In this document: one piece after another, positions 54,334 through 64,000 of the stretch
How the letters are laid out: the number at the start of each line of letters is the position of its first letter
Numbering within the stretch: the stretch's first letter is position 1
Assembly: GCF_005145025.1 (NCBI RefSeq)
Contig: NZ_CP039695.1
Coordinates: 2,041,501-2,105,500 of the forward strand
Direction of reading: 5' to 3'
Origin: Novosphingobium sp. EMRT-2
GTDB lineage: Bacteria; Pseudomonadota; Alphaproteobacteria; Sphingomonadales; Sphingomonadaceae
Length of the DNA stretch: 64,000 nt
The notes under the pieces: model-generated
Told to the model about the DNA's origin: nothing
Databases searched by the model: none
What the model saw: only the letters and a program-made list of their open reading frames with translations
Position numbers and translations under genes: made by a program

Positions 54334-56013
54334 ATGTCAGATGCCTATTATGATCTCGGTGAATATCGCCGAAACGTTACGACGTCCTCATCTGATGCCC
54401 AGATATGGTTCGACCGGGGATTATTGTGGACATACTGCTTCAACCCCGAGGAAGCTGTGCGTTGCTTCGAGAAAGCTGTCGAATTTGATCCGCAATGTGC
54501 GATGGCGCATTGGGGCGTGGCATTCGCTTGGGGTCCGAACTACAACAAGGCGTGGCGGATGTTTGATCTCGCCGATATGGAGATAGCGATCGGCATTGCC
54601 AGCGCGGCTCTGGAGAGGGCGCGTGAGTCGTCGTTGAACGCTTCGCCGTTCGAGCGCGATCTGATCGAAGCTCTCATCGCGCGCTATCCCAGGGCGGCCA
54701 CGCAAGACCCGGAGGAGTTCCACGGGCGAAACCTTGCCTATGCCCACGCGATGCGGGCATTCTATCAAAAATACTCGGACGATATGGATGCGGCAGCGCT
54801 TTTTGCTGACGCGCTCATGTGTGTGAGCCCGCGAGCGCTATGGGATCTGGATACTGGAGAACCCGTCGGCTACGGCACGGTTGAAGCCCGCAAGGTGCTC
54901 GAAGATGCGCTGGATCAACCCGGCGCCCATAAGCATCCCGTCCTCAACCACCTCTATATCCACCTGATGGAAATGTCGCCCTACCCGGAGGTGGCCTTGC
55001 GGGCCGCCGACGACTTGCGAAGAATAGGCCGCGACGGCTCCCACCTGGCACATATGTCGACGCATATCGACAATGCCTGCGGTGACTGGCGCAAGGTCAT
55101 CGATTCCAATCTCGATGCGGCCGCTGCGGACGACAGATACTTTGCGCGTGAGAAAGCTGGTGCTTGGTACACTTATTATCGCGCGCACAATCTAATGGTC
55201 GGGACATATGGTGCGATGATGGCCGGTCGGTTCCGAGAGGCCATGGATATGGCGCAACGGGTGAATCAGGTCGTTACGCCGGAGTTTCTCCGGACCTCAG
55301 TGCCGCCGATGGTCAATTTTTGCGAAAGCGCCTGCGTAATGGTGCCGCATGTCCTCATCCGGTTCGGTCGCTGGAATGACATCATAGAACTCGGGCTTCC
55401 CGAGGACCAGAAGCTATGCTGCTCAACAACAGCGATGATCCATTATGCTCGTGGTATCGCTTTCTCCGCGCTGCGTCGTATTCCGGAAGCCGAAGCAGCC
55501 CGCGAACAGTTCATCGCTGCGGCGGCCCACGTGCCGGAAACGCGCTTGAATAACCTTCCGGTAAGTCAGGTGGAGGTTCAGAAGGTCGCTGCGAAGATGC
55601 TCGATGGCGAACTGGAATATCGCAAGGGCAATATCGAAGAGGCGTTCGACCTGCTCCGTCAGGCCATCGCGCTGGAAGACGCCCTTCCTTACTGTGACCC
55701 GCCGGCCTGGCTCCAGCCTGTTCGCCACGCTTATTGCGCGCTCATGATCGAGCAGGGACGGTTGGAAGAAGCTGTCGTCGAGTACCGCATCGATCTTGGC
55801 CTGACCCGTAAGCTCGGGCGCCGGCGCATCCGGCCTAACAACGTCTGGAGCCTGCACGGCCTTCACGAATGTCTCACGCTGCTTGGAAGGCACGACGAGG
55901 CCAACGAGATTGAACTCCAGCGTAACATAGCCGTGGCTTCTGCCGACGTTAGGATCGAGGCGTCATGCTTCTGCCGGCTGAGCGCCTACGAAGACAGCGA
56001 GCAATGCTGCTGA
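54334..56013 (+). CDS. Copper-regulon TPR protein of unknown function
   Basis: 559 aa, mostly helical tetratricopeptide-like repeats (e.g. RGLLWTYCFNPEEAVRCFEKAVEFDPQCAMAHWG, EYRKGNIEEAFDLLRQAIALED). No signal peptide. It is rich in His and Cys: AHKHPVLNHLYIHLMEM, NFCESACVMVPH, CCSTTAMIHY and a C-terminal CFCRLSAYEDSEQCC. The CueR-type box upstream makes it a likely copper-induced gene. The molecular role is unknown; a cytosolic copper-binding or protein-protection role is a guess. Start at MSDAYYD, as the frame open upstream lies in the operator. Confidence 0.75.
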   Translation: MSDAYYDLGEYRRNVTTSSSDAQIWFDRGLLWTYCFNPEEAVRCFEKAVEFDPQCAMAHWGVAFAWGPNYNKAWRMFDLADMEIAIGIASAALERARESSLNASPFERDLIEALIARYPRAATQDPEEFHGRNLAYAHAMRAFYQKYSDDMDAAALFADALMCVSPRALWDLDTGEPVGYGTVEARKVLEDALDQPGAHKHPVLNHLYIHLMEMSPYPEVALRAADDLRRIGRDGSHLAHMSTHIDNACGDWRKVIDSNLDAAAADDRYFAREKAGAWYTYYRAHNLMVGTYGAMMAGRFREAMDMAQRVNQVVTPEFLRTSVPPMVNFCESACVMVPHVLIRFGRWNDIIELGLPEDQKLCCSTTAMIHYARGIAFSALRRIPEAEAAREQFIAAAAHVPETRLNNLPVSQVEVQKVAAKMLDGELEYRKGNIEEAFDLLRQAIALEDALPYCDPPAWLQPVRHAYCALMIEQGRLEEAVVEYRIDLGLTRKLGRRRIRPNNVWSLHGLHECLTLLGRHDEANEIELQRNIAVASADVRIEASCFCRLSAYEDSEQCC

Positions 56014-57022
56014 GACGCAGCGAAAAGGCCGAAGCCGATGCAAGCGGGAGCGGCCATGACCGCTCCCGCTACGACAGCGGCCGGCGATCGTCGGCCCGCG
56101 GCAATAGCCCCCTAGAGGCCGCTTTCTCGATTACGCTAGTCGTGCTGCTTGCGGCGAGTTGGCTGCTTGCGGGCCATCTTGTCACCCGTGTTTCCCCCAT
56201 GCTTGTCGCCGCCGGAAGAACCGGGGGCAGCTTCGTCGTGCTTACTCTTGTAGCTCTGCTGTATCGGCGCTCCCGTAGGGACATGCGCTTTGCCGCAAGC
56301 CGGGTCCGAAGCGTCGTCCTTCTCGGCTTCCTGGGCTTTTTCGCCTATTATGCTGGAACGATGATCGGGACCGGGTTCATAGGAGCCTCACGCGTGGGGC
56401 TGATTACGTCCCTGTTACCCAGCATAACTTTTGCGATCGGGGTTATCGCATTTGGCGAACCTTCCACGCTCAGCAAGATAGTCGGCACGCTACTCGCCGT
56501 GTCAGGCGCGATCGGATATGTGCTTGCTGAGGGCGAGGTGCCCTCAGGCGGTTCGAGCCCCGGTGGTGCGACCATGCTTGGGGGGGGATGCTCGGGTTCG
56601 GCGGCACTTTTGCCTATGCGCTATATGGCTATATCTACCAGAAGCGCTTGTCCGATCTTTCCTCACTCGGCGTGCTTCCTGCCATCACGGGTGTTGGCAC
56701 GGTCATGCTTATGCTCGCGGTAATTCTCTTTGTTCCGTTAGACGGCATCGCAGTGATGGATCTGGTTGGAATCGCCGCCCTCGGAACGGTCCTGACCGCT
56801 CCGGTTTTCCTCCTGCTGCACGAACTCATACTGCGTAAAGGGCCGCTGTTTACCGCAGCCCTGTCGCTGGCGGTTCCATTTTCGGTTCGTATCGGGGAGT
56901 GGATGTTGGGCTGGGCAAGTGCGCCCAATCCTCTCGTACTATTTCTGCTCTTGATCTGCGCAATCGGCGTGGGACTGACAATAAGGGGCGGCCAGCGGGT
57001 TGCAGAACGCCCTTCTGCCTAG
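56004..57022 (+). pseudogene. EamA/DMT-family transporter, frameshifted in a G run
   Basis: Ten hydrophobic segments in two frames. The first part (from MLLRRSEKAEAD, overlapping the TPR stop) runs to the 8-G tract at 56580-56587; the second (MLGFGGTFAYALYGYIYQKR ... ICAIGVGLTIRGG) continues in another frame to 57022. One extra G would restore a full ~340-aa drug/metabolite exporter. It could be a true mutation, a phase-variable tract, polymerase slippage or a sequencing error. The substrate is unknown. Confidence 0.75.
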
Positions 57023-57201
57023 CCTATTGCGCATTCTAAGCTACCACGTGCTGCACCTCACCGAAGTTGAGCTTGACCACTAACCGACCAGCCCCACCTG
57101 CATTGAGGTGCCGATCAGCGATCTTGTTCTCGACGTCTGAGGCGACGCAATCACGCTCGCGCGAAAACCCTCCCATTTACTGGAAGGTTTGTCATTTCGC
57201 C

Positions 57202-57226
57202 CTTGACCTTCCCACGATGGGAAGCC
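57202..57226 (+). promoter_or_regulatory. CueR-type operator of the copper ATPase
   Basis: CTTGACCTTCCCACGATGGG then AAGCC, 46 bp before the ATPase start; perfect -35 TTGACC with the dyad in the spacer. A further dyad ACCTTCC...GGGAGGGT lies on the minus strand at about 57163-57188 without a -35 element. Confidence 0.85.
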
Positions 57227-57271
57227 TCACTTTCATGAAAACTCCTATCGTGACCTGTGAGGTATCGCGCA

Positions 57272-59800
57272 ATGATAGCCGCCAAAATCCGAGAAAATCC
57301 GGTTAATCTCGCCGATTCGACGATCATTCTGCCAATAGAGGGCATGACCTGCGCCTCGTGTGTGGGACGCGTCGAACGATCGCTGGGCAAGGTTGAGGGT
57401 GTCCGCTCCGTGAGCGTGAACCTAGCGACCGAGCGCGCCGATATTCACACAAGCGGCAACATCGATCGGACGGCGCTGGTGCAGGCCGTCGAGGATGCCG
57501 GCTACAGCGTGCCGTTGGGAGCCATCGAACTGGCGGTGGAGGGGATGACCTGCGCATCCTGTGTCGGCCGTGTTGAACGGGCTCTCAAGGCTGTGCCCGG
57601 CGTCACCGAAGCTACCGTCAACCTGGCAACCGAGCGTGCGAGTGTGCGTGGTGCAGCCGACATTGAGTCGCTCGTCGCCGCCATAGCGGAGGCCGGCTAT
57701 ACCGCCCATCCGATTGAGGCAAGCACGTCGAATGACGACGAGGCGAGCGAGCGCAAGGACGCCGAGCGCCGCGAATTGAAGCGTGATCTCGTTCTAGCGA
57801 CTGTGCTCGCGCTGCCAGTGTTTCTGCTGGAAATGGGCAGCCACGTCGTTCCCGGCGTCCATGAGTTGATCGGCCGGACGATCGGAATGCAGGCAAGCTG
57901 GTATATCCAGTTCGTCTTGACGACGCTGGTGCTCGCATTCCCCGGCATCCGCTTTTATCAGAAGGGTATTCCTGCGCTGCGCCGTCTTGCGCCGGACATG
58001 AACTCGCTCGTCTCGGTCGGGACGCTTGCTGCTTACGCCTATTCACTCGTCGCCACCTTCGCGCCCGGCCTGCTGCCGGCGGGGACGGTGAACGTCTATT
58101 ACGAGGCGGCCGCGGTTATTGTCGCACTGATCCTGCTCGGCCGCTATCTGGAAGCCCGTGCCAAAGGCCGCACGTCCGAAGCGATCAAACGGCTCGTGGG
58201 ACTTCAGGCCAAGACCGCCCGGGTTCGCCGTGGCGGCGCGTTGGCCGAGGTATCCATCGATGAGGTTGTAACGGGCGATATCATTGAGGTGCGCCCCGGC
58301 GAGCGCATTCCCGTCGATGGCGAGGTTATCGAAGGCGAGAGCTATGTCGATGAGTCGATGATTACCGGCGAACCGATCCCTGTCGCCAAGGCGAAAGGCG
58401 CCACGCTGGTCGGCGGCACGGTCAACCAGCAAGGCGCGTTGGCCTTTCGCGCCACCGCCGTCGGCGGTGCGACCATGCTCGCGCAGATCATCCGCATGGT
58501 CGAGCAGGCGCAGGGGTCCAAGCTTCCGATCCAGGCACTAGTGGACAAAGTGACGATGTGGTTCGTCCCTGCCGTGTTCGGCGTTGCGGCGCTTACCTTC
58601 GCTGCCTGGCTGTGGTTTGGCCCGTCACCTGCCTTGACCTTCGCGTTGGTCAACGCCGTGGCCGTGCTCATCATTGCCTGCCCCTGCGCGATGGGGCTCG
58701 CTACGCCGACCGCGATCATGGTTGGCACCGGGCGCGGCGCGGAAATGGGCATCTTGTTCCGCAAGGGCGAGGCCCTCCAGCTTTTGAAGGACGCTCGGGT
58801 CATAGCAGTCGACAAGACCGGCACGCTGACCGATGGACGGCCCGCACTCACCGACCTTCATGTGACCGAAGGGTTCGACCGAGCGATGGTGCTGGGCCTG
58901 ATCGCCGCCGTCGAGGACAAGTCGGAGCATCCGATCGCCCGCGCGATCGTCGATGCGGCTAACGCCGAGGGAATCACGCTGCCCGCAATCGGGGACTTTG
59001 ACTCCATCACCGGCTTTGGGGTCAAGGCGGTGGCGGATGGCCAACTGATTCAGATCGGCGCCGACCGATACATGAGTGAACTTGGCCTTGACGTTGCCGC
59101 GTTCGCCGCGACGGCCGAGCGGCTGGGTCAGGAAGGCAAGTCACCGCTCTATGCCGCGATTGGCGGTCGCTTGGCCGCGATCATCGCCGTCGCCGATCCG
59201 ATCAAGCAAACGACGCCTGCTGCGATTGCGGCTCTACACGCGCTCGGCCTGAAGGTAGCGATGATAACCGGCGACAACCGCATGACCGCACAAGCCATTG
59301 CCAGTCAGCTTGGCATTGACGAAGTGATCGCCGAAGTTCTGCCCGATGGAAAGGTAGAAGCCATCAATCGGCTCAAGGCCGAGCATGGCCGTGTAGCCTT
59401 CGTCGGCGACGGGATCAATGACGCCCCCGCCCTGGCGGCGGCCGATGTCGGCCTTGCGGTCGGCACCGGCACGGATATCGCGATCGAAGCGGCCGACGTC
59501 GTGCTGATGTCCGGTCATCTAAACGGGGTAGCGACGGCCATTGCACTGTCGCGTGCCACGATCGGCAACATCCGGCAAAACCTGTTCTGGGCCTTCGCCT
59601 ATAACATTGCATTGATTCCGGTCGCGGCGGGCGTCCTCTATCCCGCCTCGGGCATCCTGTTGTCGCCGGTATTCGCGGCGGGTGCTATGGCGCTATCGAG
59701 CATCTTCGTGCTGGGCAACGCTCTGCGTCTGCGCGGTTTCCGGCCTCCCGAGTCGGCAAGCCGATCGTCCGGCACAATTGAGAAACGAGAAGCATCATGA
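57272..59800 (+). CDS. Cu(I)-exporting P1B-type ATPase
   Basis: 842 aa. Two N-terminal HMA domains, each with [13 protein letters not shown] (about residues 25-90 and 93-160), then eight membrane helices. The catalytic features are CPC in [22 protein letters not shown] (phosphorylated Asp), the SEHPIARA nucleotide motif and [14 protein letters not shown] 57272 follows GAGGTAT; a GTG 15 nt upstream is an alternative. It pumps Cu(I) out of the cytosol. Its stop overlaps the cueR start. Confidence 0.96.
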   Translation: MIAAKIRENPVNLADSTIILPIEGMTCASCVGRVERSLGKVEGVRSVSVNLATERADIHTSGNIDRTALVQAVEDAGYSVPLGAIELAVEGMTCASCVGRVERALKAVPGVTEATVNLATERASVRGAADIESLVAAIAEAGYTAHPIEASTSNDDEASERKDAERRELKRDLVLATVLALPVFLLEMGSHVVPGVHELIGRTIGMQASWYIQFVLTTLVLAFPGIRFYQKGIPALRRLAPDMNSLVSVGTLAAYAYSLVATFAPGLLPAGTVNVYYEAAAVIVALILLGRYLEARAKGRTSEAIKRLVGLQAKTARVRRGGALAEVSIDEVVTGDIIEVRPGERIPVDGEVIEGESYVDESMITGEPIPVAKAKGATLVGGTVNQQGALAFRATAVGGATMLAQIIRMVEQAQGSKLPIQALVDKVTMWFVPAVFGVAALTFAAWLWFGPSPALTFALVNAVAVLIIACPCAMGLATPTAIMVGTGRGAEMGILFRKGEALQLLKDARVIAVDKTGTLTDGRPALTDLHVTEGFDRAMVLGLIAAVEDKSEHPIARAIVDAANAEGITLPAIGDFDSITGFGVKAVADGQLIQIGADRYMSELGLDVAAFAATAERLGQEGKSPLYAAIGGRLAAIIAVADPIKQTTPAAIAALHALGLKVAMITGDNRMTAQAIASQLGIDEVIAEVLPDGKVEAINRLKAEHGRVAFVGDGINDAPALAAADVGLAVGTGTDIAIEAADVVLMSGHLNGVATAIALSRATIGNIRQNLFWAFAYNIALIPVAAGVLYPASGILLSPVFAAGAMALSSIFVLGNALRLRGFRPPESASRSSGTIEKREAS

Positions 59801-60249
59801 ATATCGGACAAGCATCCAAGGCATCGGGCGTATCTGCCAAAATGATCCGCTACTATGAGCAGACTGGCCTCATTCCGAAAGCCGATCGCAGGGATTCCGG
59901 CTACCGCGATTATTCCCCGTCGGACGTCCATATGCTGCGCTTTATCCGGCGCGCGCGTGATCTCGGCTTCTCGGTCGCGGAGATCAACGAGCTGCTTAGC
60001 CTCTGGCGGGACAAGGCCCGCCAGAGTGCTGACGTGAAGCGGATCGCGCAGGCACATATCGACCAGCTTCAGCAACGCATCGCAAACCTCGAACAGATGG
60101 CCGCGACCTTGGGAACATTGGTGGACTGTTGCGCCGGCGACGGTCGACCAGACTGCCCGATCCTTGCCGATTTGGAAGAACCCGGCGACGATCACGACGT
60201 GCCGAGCCTAACCACGGCCGGAATAGGTCGCCTCAGACACCGCCACTAA
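59797..60249 (+). CDS. cueR: CueR-type copper-responsive regulator
   Basis: 150-aa MerR-family activator. [28 protein letters not shown], long dimer helix, and the metal loop [12 protein letters not shown] with Cys-X7-Cys, the CueR spacing for Cu(I). An extra Cys precedes the first ligand. It overlaps the ATPase stop by 4 nt, so the two are co-expressed from the CueR-type promoter. Confidence 0.92.
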   Translation: MNIGQASKASGVSAKMIRYYEQTGLIPKADRRDSGYRDYSPSDVHMLRFIRRARDLGFSVAEINELLSLWRDKARQSADVKRIAQAHIDQLQQRIANLEQMAATLGTLVDCCAGDGRPDCPILADLEEPGDDHDVPSLTTAGIGRLRHRH

Positions 60250-60323
60250 GGTCGGGCTGGCCCTGTTCGCAGAGATATCGCTGTCGCCCGTCGGGGGTAG
60301 CGATGGTGTGATCCCGTCCTTAG

Positions 60324-60671
60324 TTAGATGAAATGCCAATACTTCGCTTTATTGGCTTGGGGCGGGCAGCAGGCGGCGCTGCCGCCGCTCCCGAGACCGG
60401 CATCCATTTGGATTTGCATCTTGCGTAAGATATTCGTTCGTCCTCTTGCGCCACGAAGACGCTCAATCTCAGCCTCGGGCACGGCATAATCAAGATATTT
60501 TCGGGCATATTGCTCGTTAGCAGGCAGGAACCTCCTACACGGCGCAGGACGGACTAACCAGATCCGTCTCTTCCATTGCGAAGATTTGCCACGTCTTACG
60601 TCGATCGGACCAGGTCGCTCTAGATTGCCCCTAAATGAATTATCCCATCGGTGTTGCCCGTGATGCGGCAC
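60324..60671 (-). CDS. Possible small ORF or remnant between cueR and the RND genes
   Basis: The frame's last ~65 codons (NEQYARKYLDYAVPEAEIER ... SAACCPPQANKAKYWHFI) look protein-like and end in a Cys pair, while the first part looks random. It may be a remnant. The rest of 60250-60826 holds nothing that I can support. Confidence 0.25.
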   Translation of the reverse strand: MPHHGQHRWDNSFRGNLERPGPIDVRRGKSSQWKRRIWLVRPAPCRRFLPANEQYARKYLDYAVPEAEIERLRGARGRTNILRKMQIQMDAGLGSGGSAACCPPQANKAKYWHFI

Positions 60672-60793
60672 CGATCCCGCTGGAACGTCGACGGCACTCG
60701 TTTTGGGCTACCAATTCAACCGTAAGCGATCGGCGCGCGGCGCGATGCCTTGCGAAGGGATGAATCCCGAAAAAGCCGCCCCACCCCTCACAC

Positions 60794-60850
60794 ATGAACA
60801 TATTTTCATATGAATGGCGATCAAGCCTTGACCTTACCATCGTTGGAAGC
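60794..60850 (+). promoter_or_regulatory. Composite control region of the RND genes (ArsR-like dyad plus CueR-type box)
   Basis: ATGAACATATTTTCATATGA (60794-60813), similar to the SmtB-type dyads at 43339 and 45661, is followed by a CueR-type site CTTGACCTTACCATCGTTGG then AAGC (60827-60850), 73 bp before the MFP start. Two regulators may read this promoter. Confidence 0.6.
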
Positions 60851-60923
60851 CGCAAAGCGAACATGAATCAATCAGACGCCGCGGAATGAATGCAGAAGAC
60901 GTGGCAAGTTGAAGGGCAAAAAG

Positions 60924-62126
60924 ATGCGAGTAAAAAACGCACTTCTCCTGGCCTCCGTAGCCTTGGCTATAGGTGGCCTTACGTCGGCCTGTAGCGAATC
61001 GGGCGGCGGTCAAGCCGCACAGGCACAAGCAGCGCCGCAAGTGCCAGTGGCGCAAGTCGAGGTGCGCGAACTTGCGCCCACGGCCGAGTTCAACGGCTCG
61101 CTGACATCGCCCCAAAGCGTCGAACTGCGGCCTCGCGTCAGCGGTGCGATCGTATCCGTTCACGTCCCTGAAGGCGCATTGGTCAGGAAGGGGCAGCTTC
61201 TGTTCCGCATTGATCCGCGCCCTTTCCAGGTTGCGCTTGACCGGGCGCGGGCCGAGCTTCTCCAGGCCCAAGCCGCAGCGGCGCTTGCCGAAAGCAATTT
61301 CAGCCGCTCGGAACAGCTCGTCGCAACTAGCGCGATCTCGCGCAAAGCCTATGACGACGCCGTGGCGCAGCGAAACGCCGCTCGCGCGCAAGTACAGGCC
61401 GGGAACGCGGCCGTCGCCGCCGCGCGGCTCGATCTTTCCTTCACTCAGGTCACGGCACCGATCAGCGGCCGCGTCGACCGTGTTCTGGTTACGGAGGGCA
61501 ATGTCGTCGGCGCTGGCGCAGGCGCCGCTCCGCTTACCACAATCAAATCGGTCAGCCCGCTTCATGTCCTGTTCGACATCGACGAGGCGACCTATCTCAA
61601 TTTCGTAGAGCAGGCCCGCCGGGGCGGTTCGACTGCGCGGCTTCCGGTCGAAATCGGCCTGATGACCGAGCAGGGATATCCGCACAGAGCCACACTTGAT
61701 TTCCTTGGCAACGGTATTGACCGCAGCGCGGGCACCATCCGTGCCCGCGCCGTGATCGCTAATCCCGGTGGCGATCTTGCGCCGGGGCTGTTCGCGCGCG
61801 TGAGGCTGACTCTCGGCGCACCGCAGCAGGCAATCCTTATCGATGACCAGGCAGTCGGGAACGATCAGGGTAAGAATTATGTGTTGGTCGTTGGCCAGGG
61901 CAACAAGGCTGAGTTTCGGCCGATCGAACTTGGTCCGGTGGTCGATGGCTTGCGCGTCGTCAAATCGGGGCTGAAGCCGGGCGACATCATCATCATCAAG
62001 GGTCTGGTGCGTCCAGGGATGCAGGTCACACCGCGTCGGGGGCCAATGGTCCAAGGCTCAGGCCCCGGTGCCGGTGGGGGCAATCGTCCCGCTGCCGAAG
62101 CGGCTCCCGCGGAGGCCGGTCAATGA
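60924..62126 (+). CDS. RND efflux periplasmic adaptor (MFP)
   Basis: 400 aa. Lipoprotein signal (ASVALAIGGLTSAC lipobox), then barrel-sandwich lipoyl halves (RPRVSGAIVSVHVPEGALVRKG and RLDLSFTQVTAPISGRVDR) around an alpha-hairpin, a beta-barrel domain and a Gly/Ala/Pro tail. Of the AcrA/MexE type. It links the inner-membrane pump to an outer-membrane factor. ATG 60924 follows GAAGGG; TTG 60909 is an alternative. The stop overlaps the pump start. Confidence 0.93.
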   Translation: MRVKNALLLASVALAIGGLTSACSESGGGQAAQAQAAPQVPVAQVEVRELAPTAEFNGSLTSPQSVELRPRVSGAIVSVHVPEGALVRKGQLLFRIDPRPFQVALDRARAELLQAQAAAALAESNFSRSEQLVATSAISRKAYDDAVAQRNAARAQVQAGNAAVAAARLDLSFTQVTAPISGRVDRVLVTEGNVVGAGAGAAPLTTIKSVSPLHVLFDIDEATYLNFVEQARRGGSTARLPVEIGLMTEQGYPHRATLDFLGNGIDRSAGTIRARAVIANPGGDLAPGLFARVRLTLGAPQQAILIDDQAVGNDQGKNYVLVVGQGNKAEFRPIELGPVVDGLRVVKSGLKPGDIIIIKGLVRPGMQVTPRRGPMVQGSGPGAGGGNRPAAEAAPAEAGQ

Positions 62127-64000
62127 CATTCCCTCGCTTCTTCGTCGACCGCCCGATCTTCGCGGTCGTGCTGTCGGTGCTCATGCTGATCGCCGGGGGC
62201 ATCACTCTGTTTCAGCTCCCCTTGAGCGAATACCCCTCCGTCACGCCGCCGACGGTGCAGGTAACGGCCGCCTATCCGGGGGCTAGTCCCGAAGTGATGG
62301 CCGAGACCGTCGCCGCGCCGCTCGAACAGGCGATCAACGGCGTCGAAAACATGCTTTATATGAGTTCGCAGTCGGCGACCGACGGGCGTATGACGATCTC
62401 GATCTCCTTCAAGCAGGGGACCGATCCCGACGTCGCGCAAATTCAGGTGCAGAACCGCGTATCGCGCGCACTGCCCCGGTTGCCGGAAGAGGTGCAGCGC
62501 ATCGGCGTGGTGACGGACAAGACCTCGCCCGACATTCTGATGGTCGTGCATATGCGCGCCACGAACCAGCACTATGATCCGCTCTACGTCTCGAACTATG
62601 CGTCGCTGCATGTGAAGGATGAGTTGGCGCGTCTGCCGGGTGTCGCCAATGTTAATATCGGTGGCGAAGGCGAGTATGCGATGCGCGCATGGCTCGACCC
62701 GACCAAAGTCGCTGCGCGCGGTCTGACCGCGAGCGATGTCGTCGCAGCGATTCGCGAGCAGAACATCCAGGTCGCGGCTGGCTCGATCGGCCAGCAGCCC
62801 AATGCCAAGGCGGCCTATCAGGTCTCCGTCAATGCGCTGGGCAGACTGACCACGGAGGAGCAGTTCGGCGATATTGTCGTCAAGAGCGGCGAGGATGGCC
62901 AGATCACCCGCCTGCGAGACGTGGCCCGGATCGAAATGGGCGCGGACAACTATACACTCCGCGGCATGTTGAATGGCAAGCCTGCCGTCGGCCTACAAAT
63001 CCTGATGAGCCCCGGCGCTAACGCACTCGACACGTCGAGCGCAGTGCGAGCCACGATGGAACGCCTTAAGACCGAGTTCCCCGAAGGTATCGGTTATGAG
63101 ATCGCCTACGATCCAACGATCTTCGTGCGCGCCTCGCTCAAGTCGGTGGCGGTGACGTTGCTCGAAGCGACTCTGCTCGTCGTGCTTGTGGTCATTATTT
63201 TCCTTCAGAGCTGGCGTGCGTCGATCATCCCCCTGATCGCCGTGCCGGTGTCGCTCGTCGGCACCTTCGCCATCATGTATCTGTTCGGCTTCTCGCTAAA
63301 CACGTTGTCGCTGTTCGGCCTGGTCCTCTCGATCGGTATTGTCGTCGACGACGCGATCGTGGTGGTGGAGAATGTCGAGCGACACATCGCACTCGGTCAG
63401 TCTCCCAAGGAAGCGGCTCGAAAGGCGATGGACGAGGTAACGGGGCCGATCCTCGCGATTACCTCGGTGCTGGCGGCGGTATTCATCCCCTCGGCTTTCC
63501 TTTCGGGATTGCAGGGCGAGTTCTATCGCCAGTTCGCGCTCACCATCGCGATCTCGACCATTCTGTCGGCCATCAACTCGCTGACCCTCTCGCCCGCGCT
63601 CGCCGGTATGCTGCTGAAGCCGCACCACGGCGACACGCCGCGCGACCGTCTCACTCGCGGAATCGACCGCGTGTTCGGGGGCTTCTTTGCCCGGTTCAAC
63701 CGCTTCTTCGACAAGCTATCCGACCGCTATGTCGGTTGGGTTCGGCGCGCGGTGCGGGCAAGCGGCATCGTCGGTCTTCTCTACGCCGGCTTCCTCGGTC
63801 TGACCTGGCTGGGCTTCCACCAAGTCCCCGCAGGTTTTGTGCCGATGCAGGACAAATATTATCTGCTCAGCATCGCCCAGCTTCCTGCCGGAGCCTCGCT
63901 CGACCGCACCGAAGCCGTGGTGCAGCAGATGTCCGAAACCGCACTTGCGGAGCCGGGCGTCGAAAGTGTCGTCGCCTTCCCCGGCCTCGATGTGAACGGC
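62123..64000 (+). CDS. RND efflux pump, HAE1 (AcrB/MexF) type, cut by window edge
   Basis: The first 626 codons are present. N-terminus MTFPRFFVDRPIFAVVLSVL is TM1, followed by the porter domain (YPSVTPPTVQVTAAYPGASP) and TM2-TM6 with VPVSLVGTFAIMYLFGFSLN and GIVVDDAIVVVENVER, whose Asp-Asp pair is the proton relay. Despite the copper-type promoter, the sequence belongs to the HAE1 drug-efflux type rather than the CusA heavy-metal type. Coupled to the adaptor by a 4-nt overlap. Confidence 0.93.
   Translation, partial: MTFPRFFVDRPIFAVVLSVLMLIAGGITLFQLPLSEYPSVTPPTVQVTAAYPGASPEVMAETVAAPLEQAINGVENMLYMSSQSATDGRMTISISFKQGTDPDVAQIQVQNRVSRALPRLPEEVQRIGVVTDKTSPDILMVVHMRATNQHYDPLYVSNYASLHVKDELARLPGVANVNIGGEGEYAMRAWLDPTKVAARGLTASDVVAAIREQNIQVAAGSIGQQPNAKAAYQVSVNALGRLTTEEQFGDIVVKSGEDGQITRLRDVARIEMGADNYTLRGMLNGKPAVGLQILMSPGANALDTSSAVRATMERLKTEFPEGIGYEIAYDPTIFVRASLKSVAVTLLEATLLVVLVVIIFLQSWRASIIPLIAVPVSLVGTFAIMYLFGFSLNTLSLFGLVLSIGIVVDDAIVVVENVERHIALGQSPKEAARKAMDEVTGPILAITSVLAAVFIPSAFLSGLQGEFYRQFALTIAISTILSAINSLTLSPALAGMLLKPHHGDTPRDRLTRGIDRVFGGFFARFNRFFDKLSDRYVGWVRRAVRASGIVGLLYAGFLGLTWLGFHQVPAGFVPMQDKYYLLSIAQLPAGASLDRTEAVVQQMSETALAEPGVESVVAFPGLDVNG

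Overview
The window is GC-rich chromosomal DNA of an alphaproteobacterium, most likely order Sphingomonadales (Novosphingobium/Sphingobium/Sphingopyxis-like). The grounds are codon bias, the glnK-amtB pair under a sigma-54 promoter, the rpmI-rplT...pheS-pheT order, the bfd-bfr pair and a sphingomonad-type copper cluster. No species can be named from the sequence alone.

Layout. (1) 1-16.3 kb is core chromosome: a PAS-GGDEF-EAL-PilZ signalling protein cut by the left edge, glnK-amtB, an EEP-family nuclease/phosphatase, an alpha/beta hydrolase, prfC, an aldose-epimerase-like protein, pheS-pheT, an AraC-type regulator, rpmI-rplT, metA with a long leader, and a Fur-box-controlled bfd-bfr pair. (2) 16.3-29.5 kb mixes core genes (an ABC-F ATPase, a PQQ alcohol dehydrogenase, a LysR regulator) with acquired DNA: a lone DUF4238 gene, an AT-rich two-gene AAA ATPase + DUF4435 module that matches the PARIS (AriA-AriB) anti-phage architecture, and an SDR gene broken twice by copies of the same 1296-bp IS5-like element. 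(3) 29.5-43 kb is an integrated island. It starts at a 3' tRNA fragment and a tyrosine recombinase, carries small wHTH/excisionase-type genes, a third copy of the 1296-bp IS, an AlbA_2-type ATP-binding regulator, and a large nuclease-STAND-repeat (Avs-like) defence gene that an IS21-family element has split at codon 18/19. A 23-bp sequence found just upstream of the integrase recurs at 42977-42999. (4) 43-64 kb is a heavy-metal resistance region: a CDF exporter, MFS protein and SmtB/ArsR-type regulator; a MerR regulator diverging from a cysteine-rich copper-storage protein; copCD and copAB with accessory genes; a CopZ-like chaperone diverging from a large TPR protein; a frameshifted EamA transporter; a Cu(I) P-type ATPase with CueR; and an RND efflux pair that runs off the right edge.

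How it works together. Seven copies of a MerR/CueR-type dyad (TTGACCTT...GG..AAGG) sit before the copper genes and tie them into one regulon: sensing (two MerR-family proteins), periplasmic oxidation and binding (CopA/B/C), uptake or handling (CopD), cytosolic chaperoning and storage (CopZ, Csp), and export (P-type ATPase, RND). The defence genes (PARIS-like pair, STAND gene, AlbA_2 gene) and the recently active insertion sequences show that the middle third is the mobile, fast-changing part of the window. Both IS-broken genes can be restored exactly in frame by removing the elements and one target duplicate, so the disruptions are recent.
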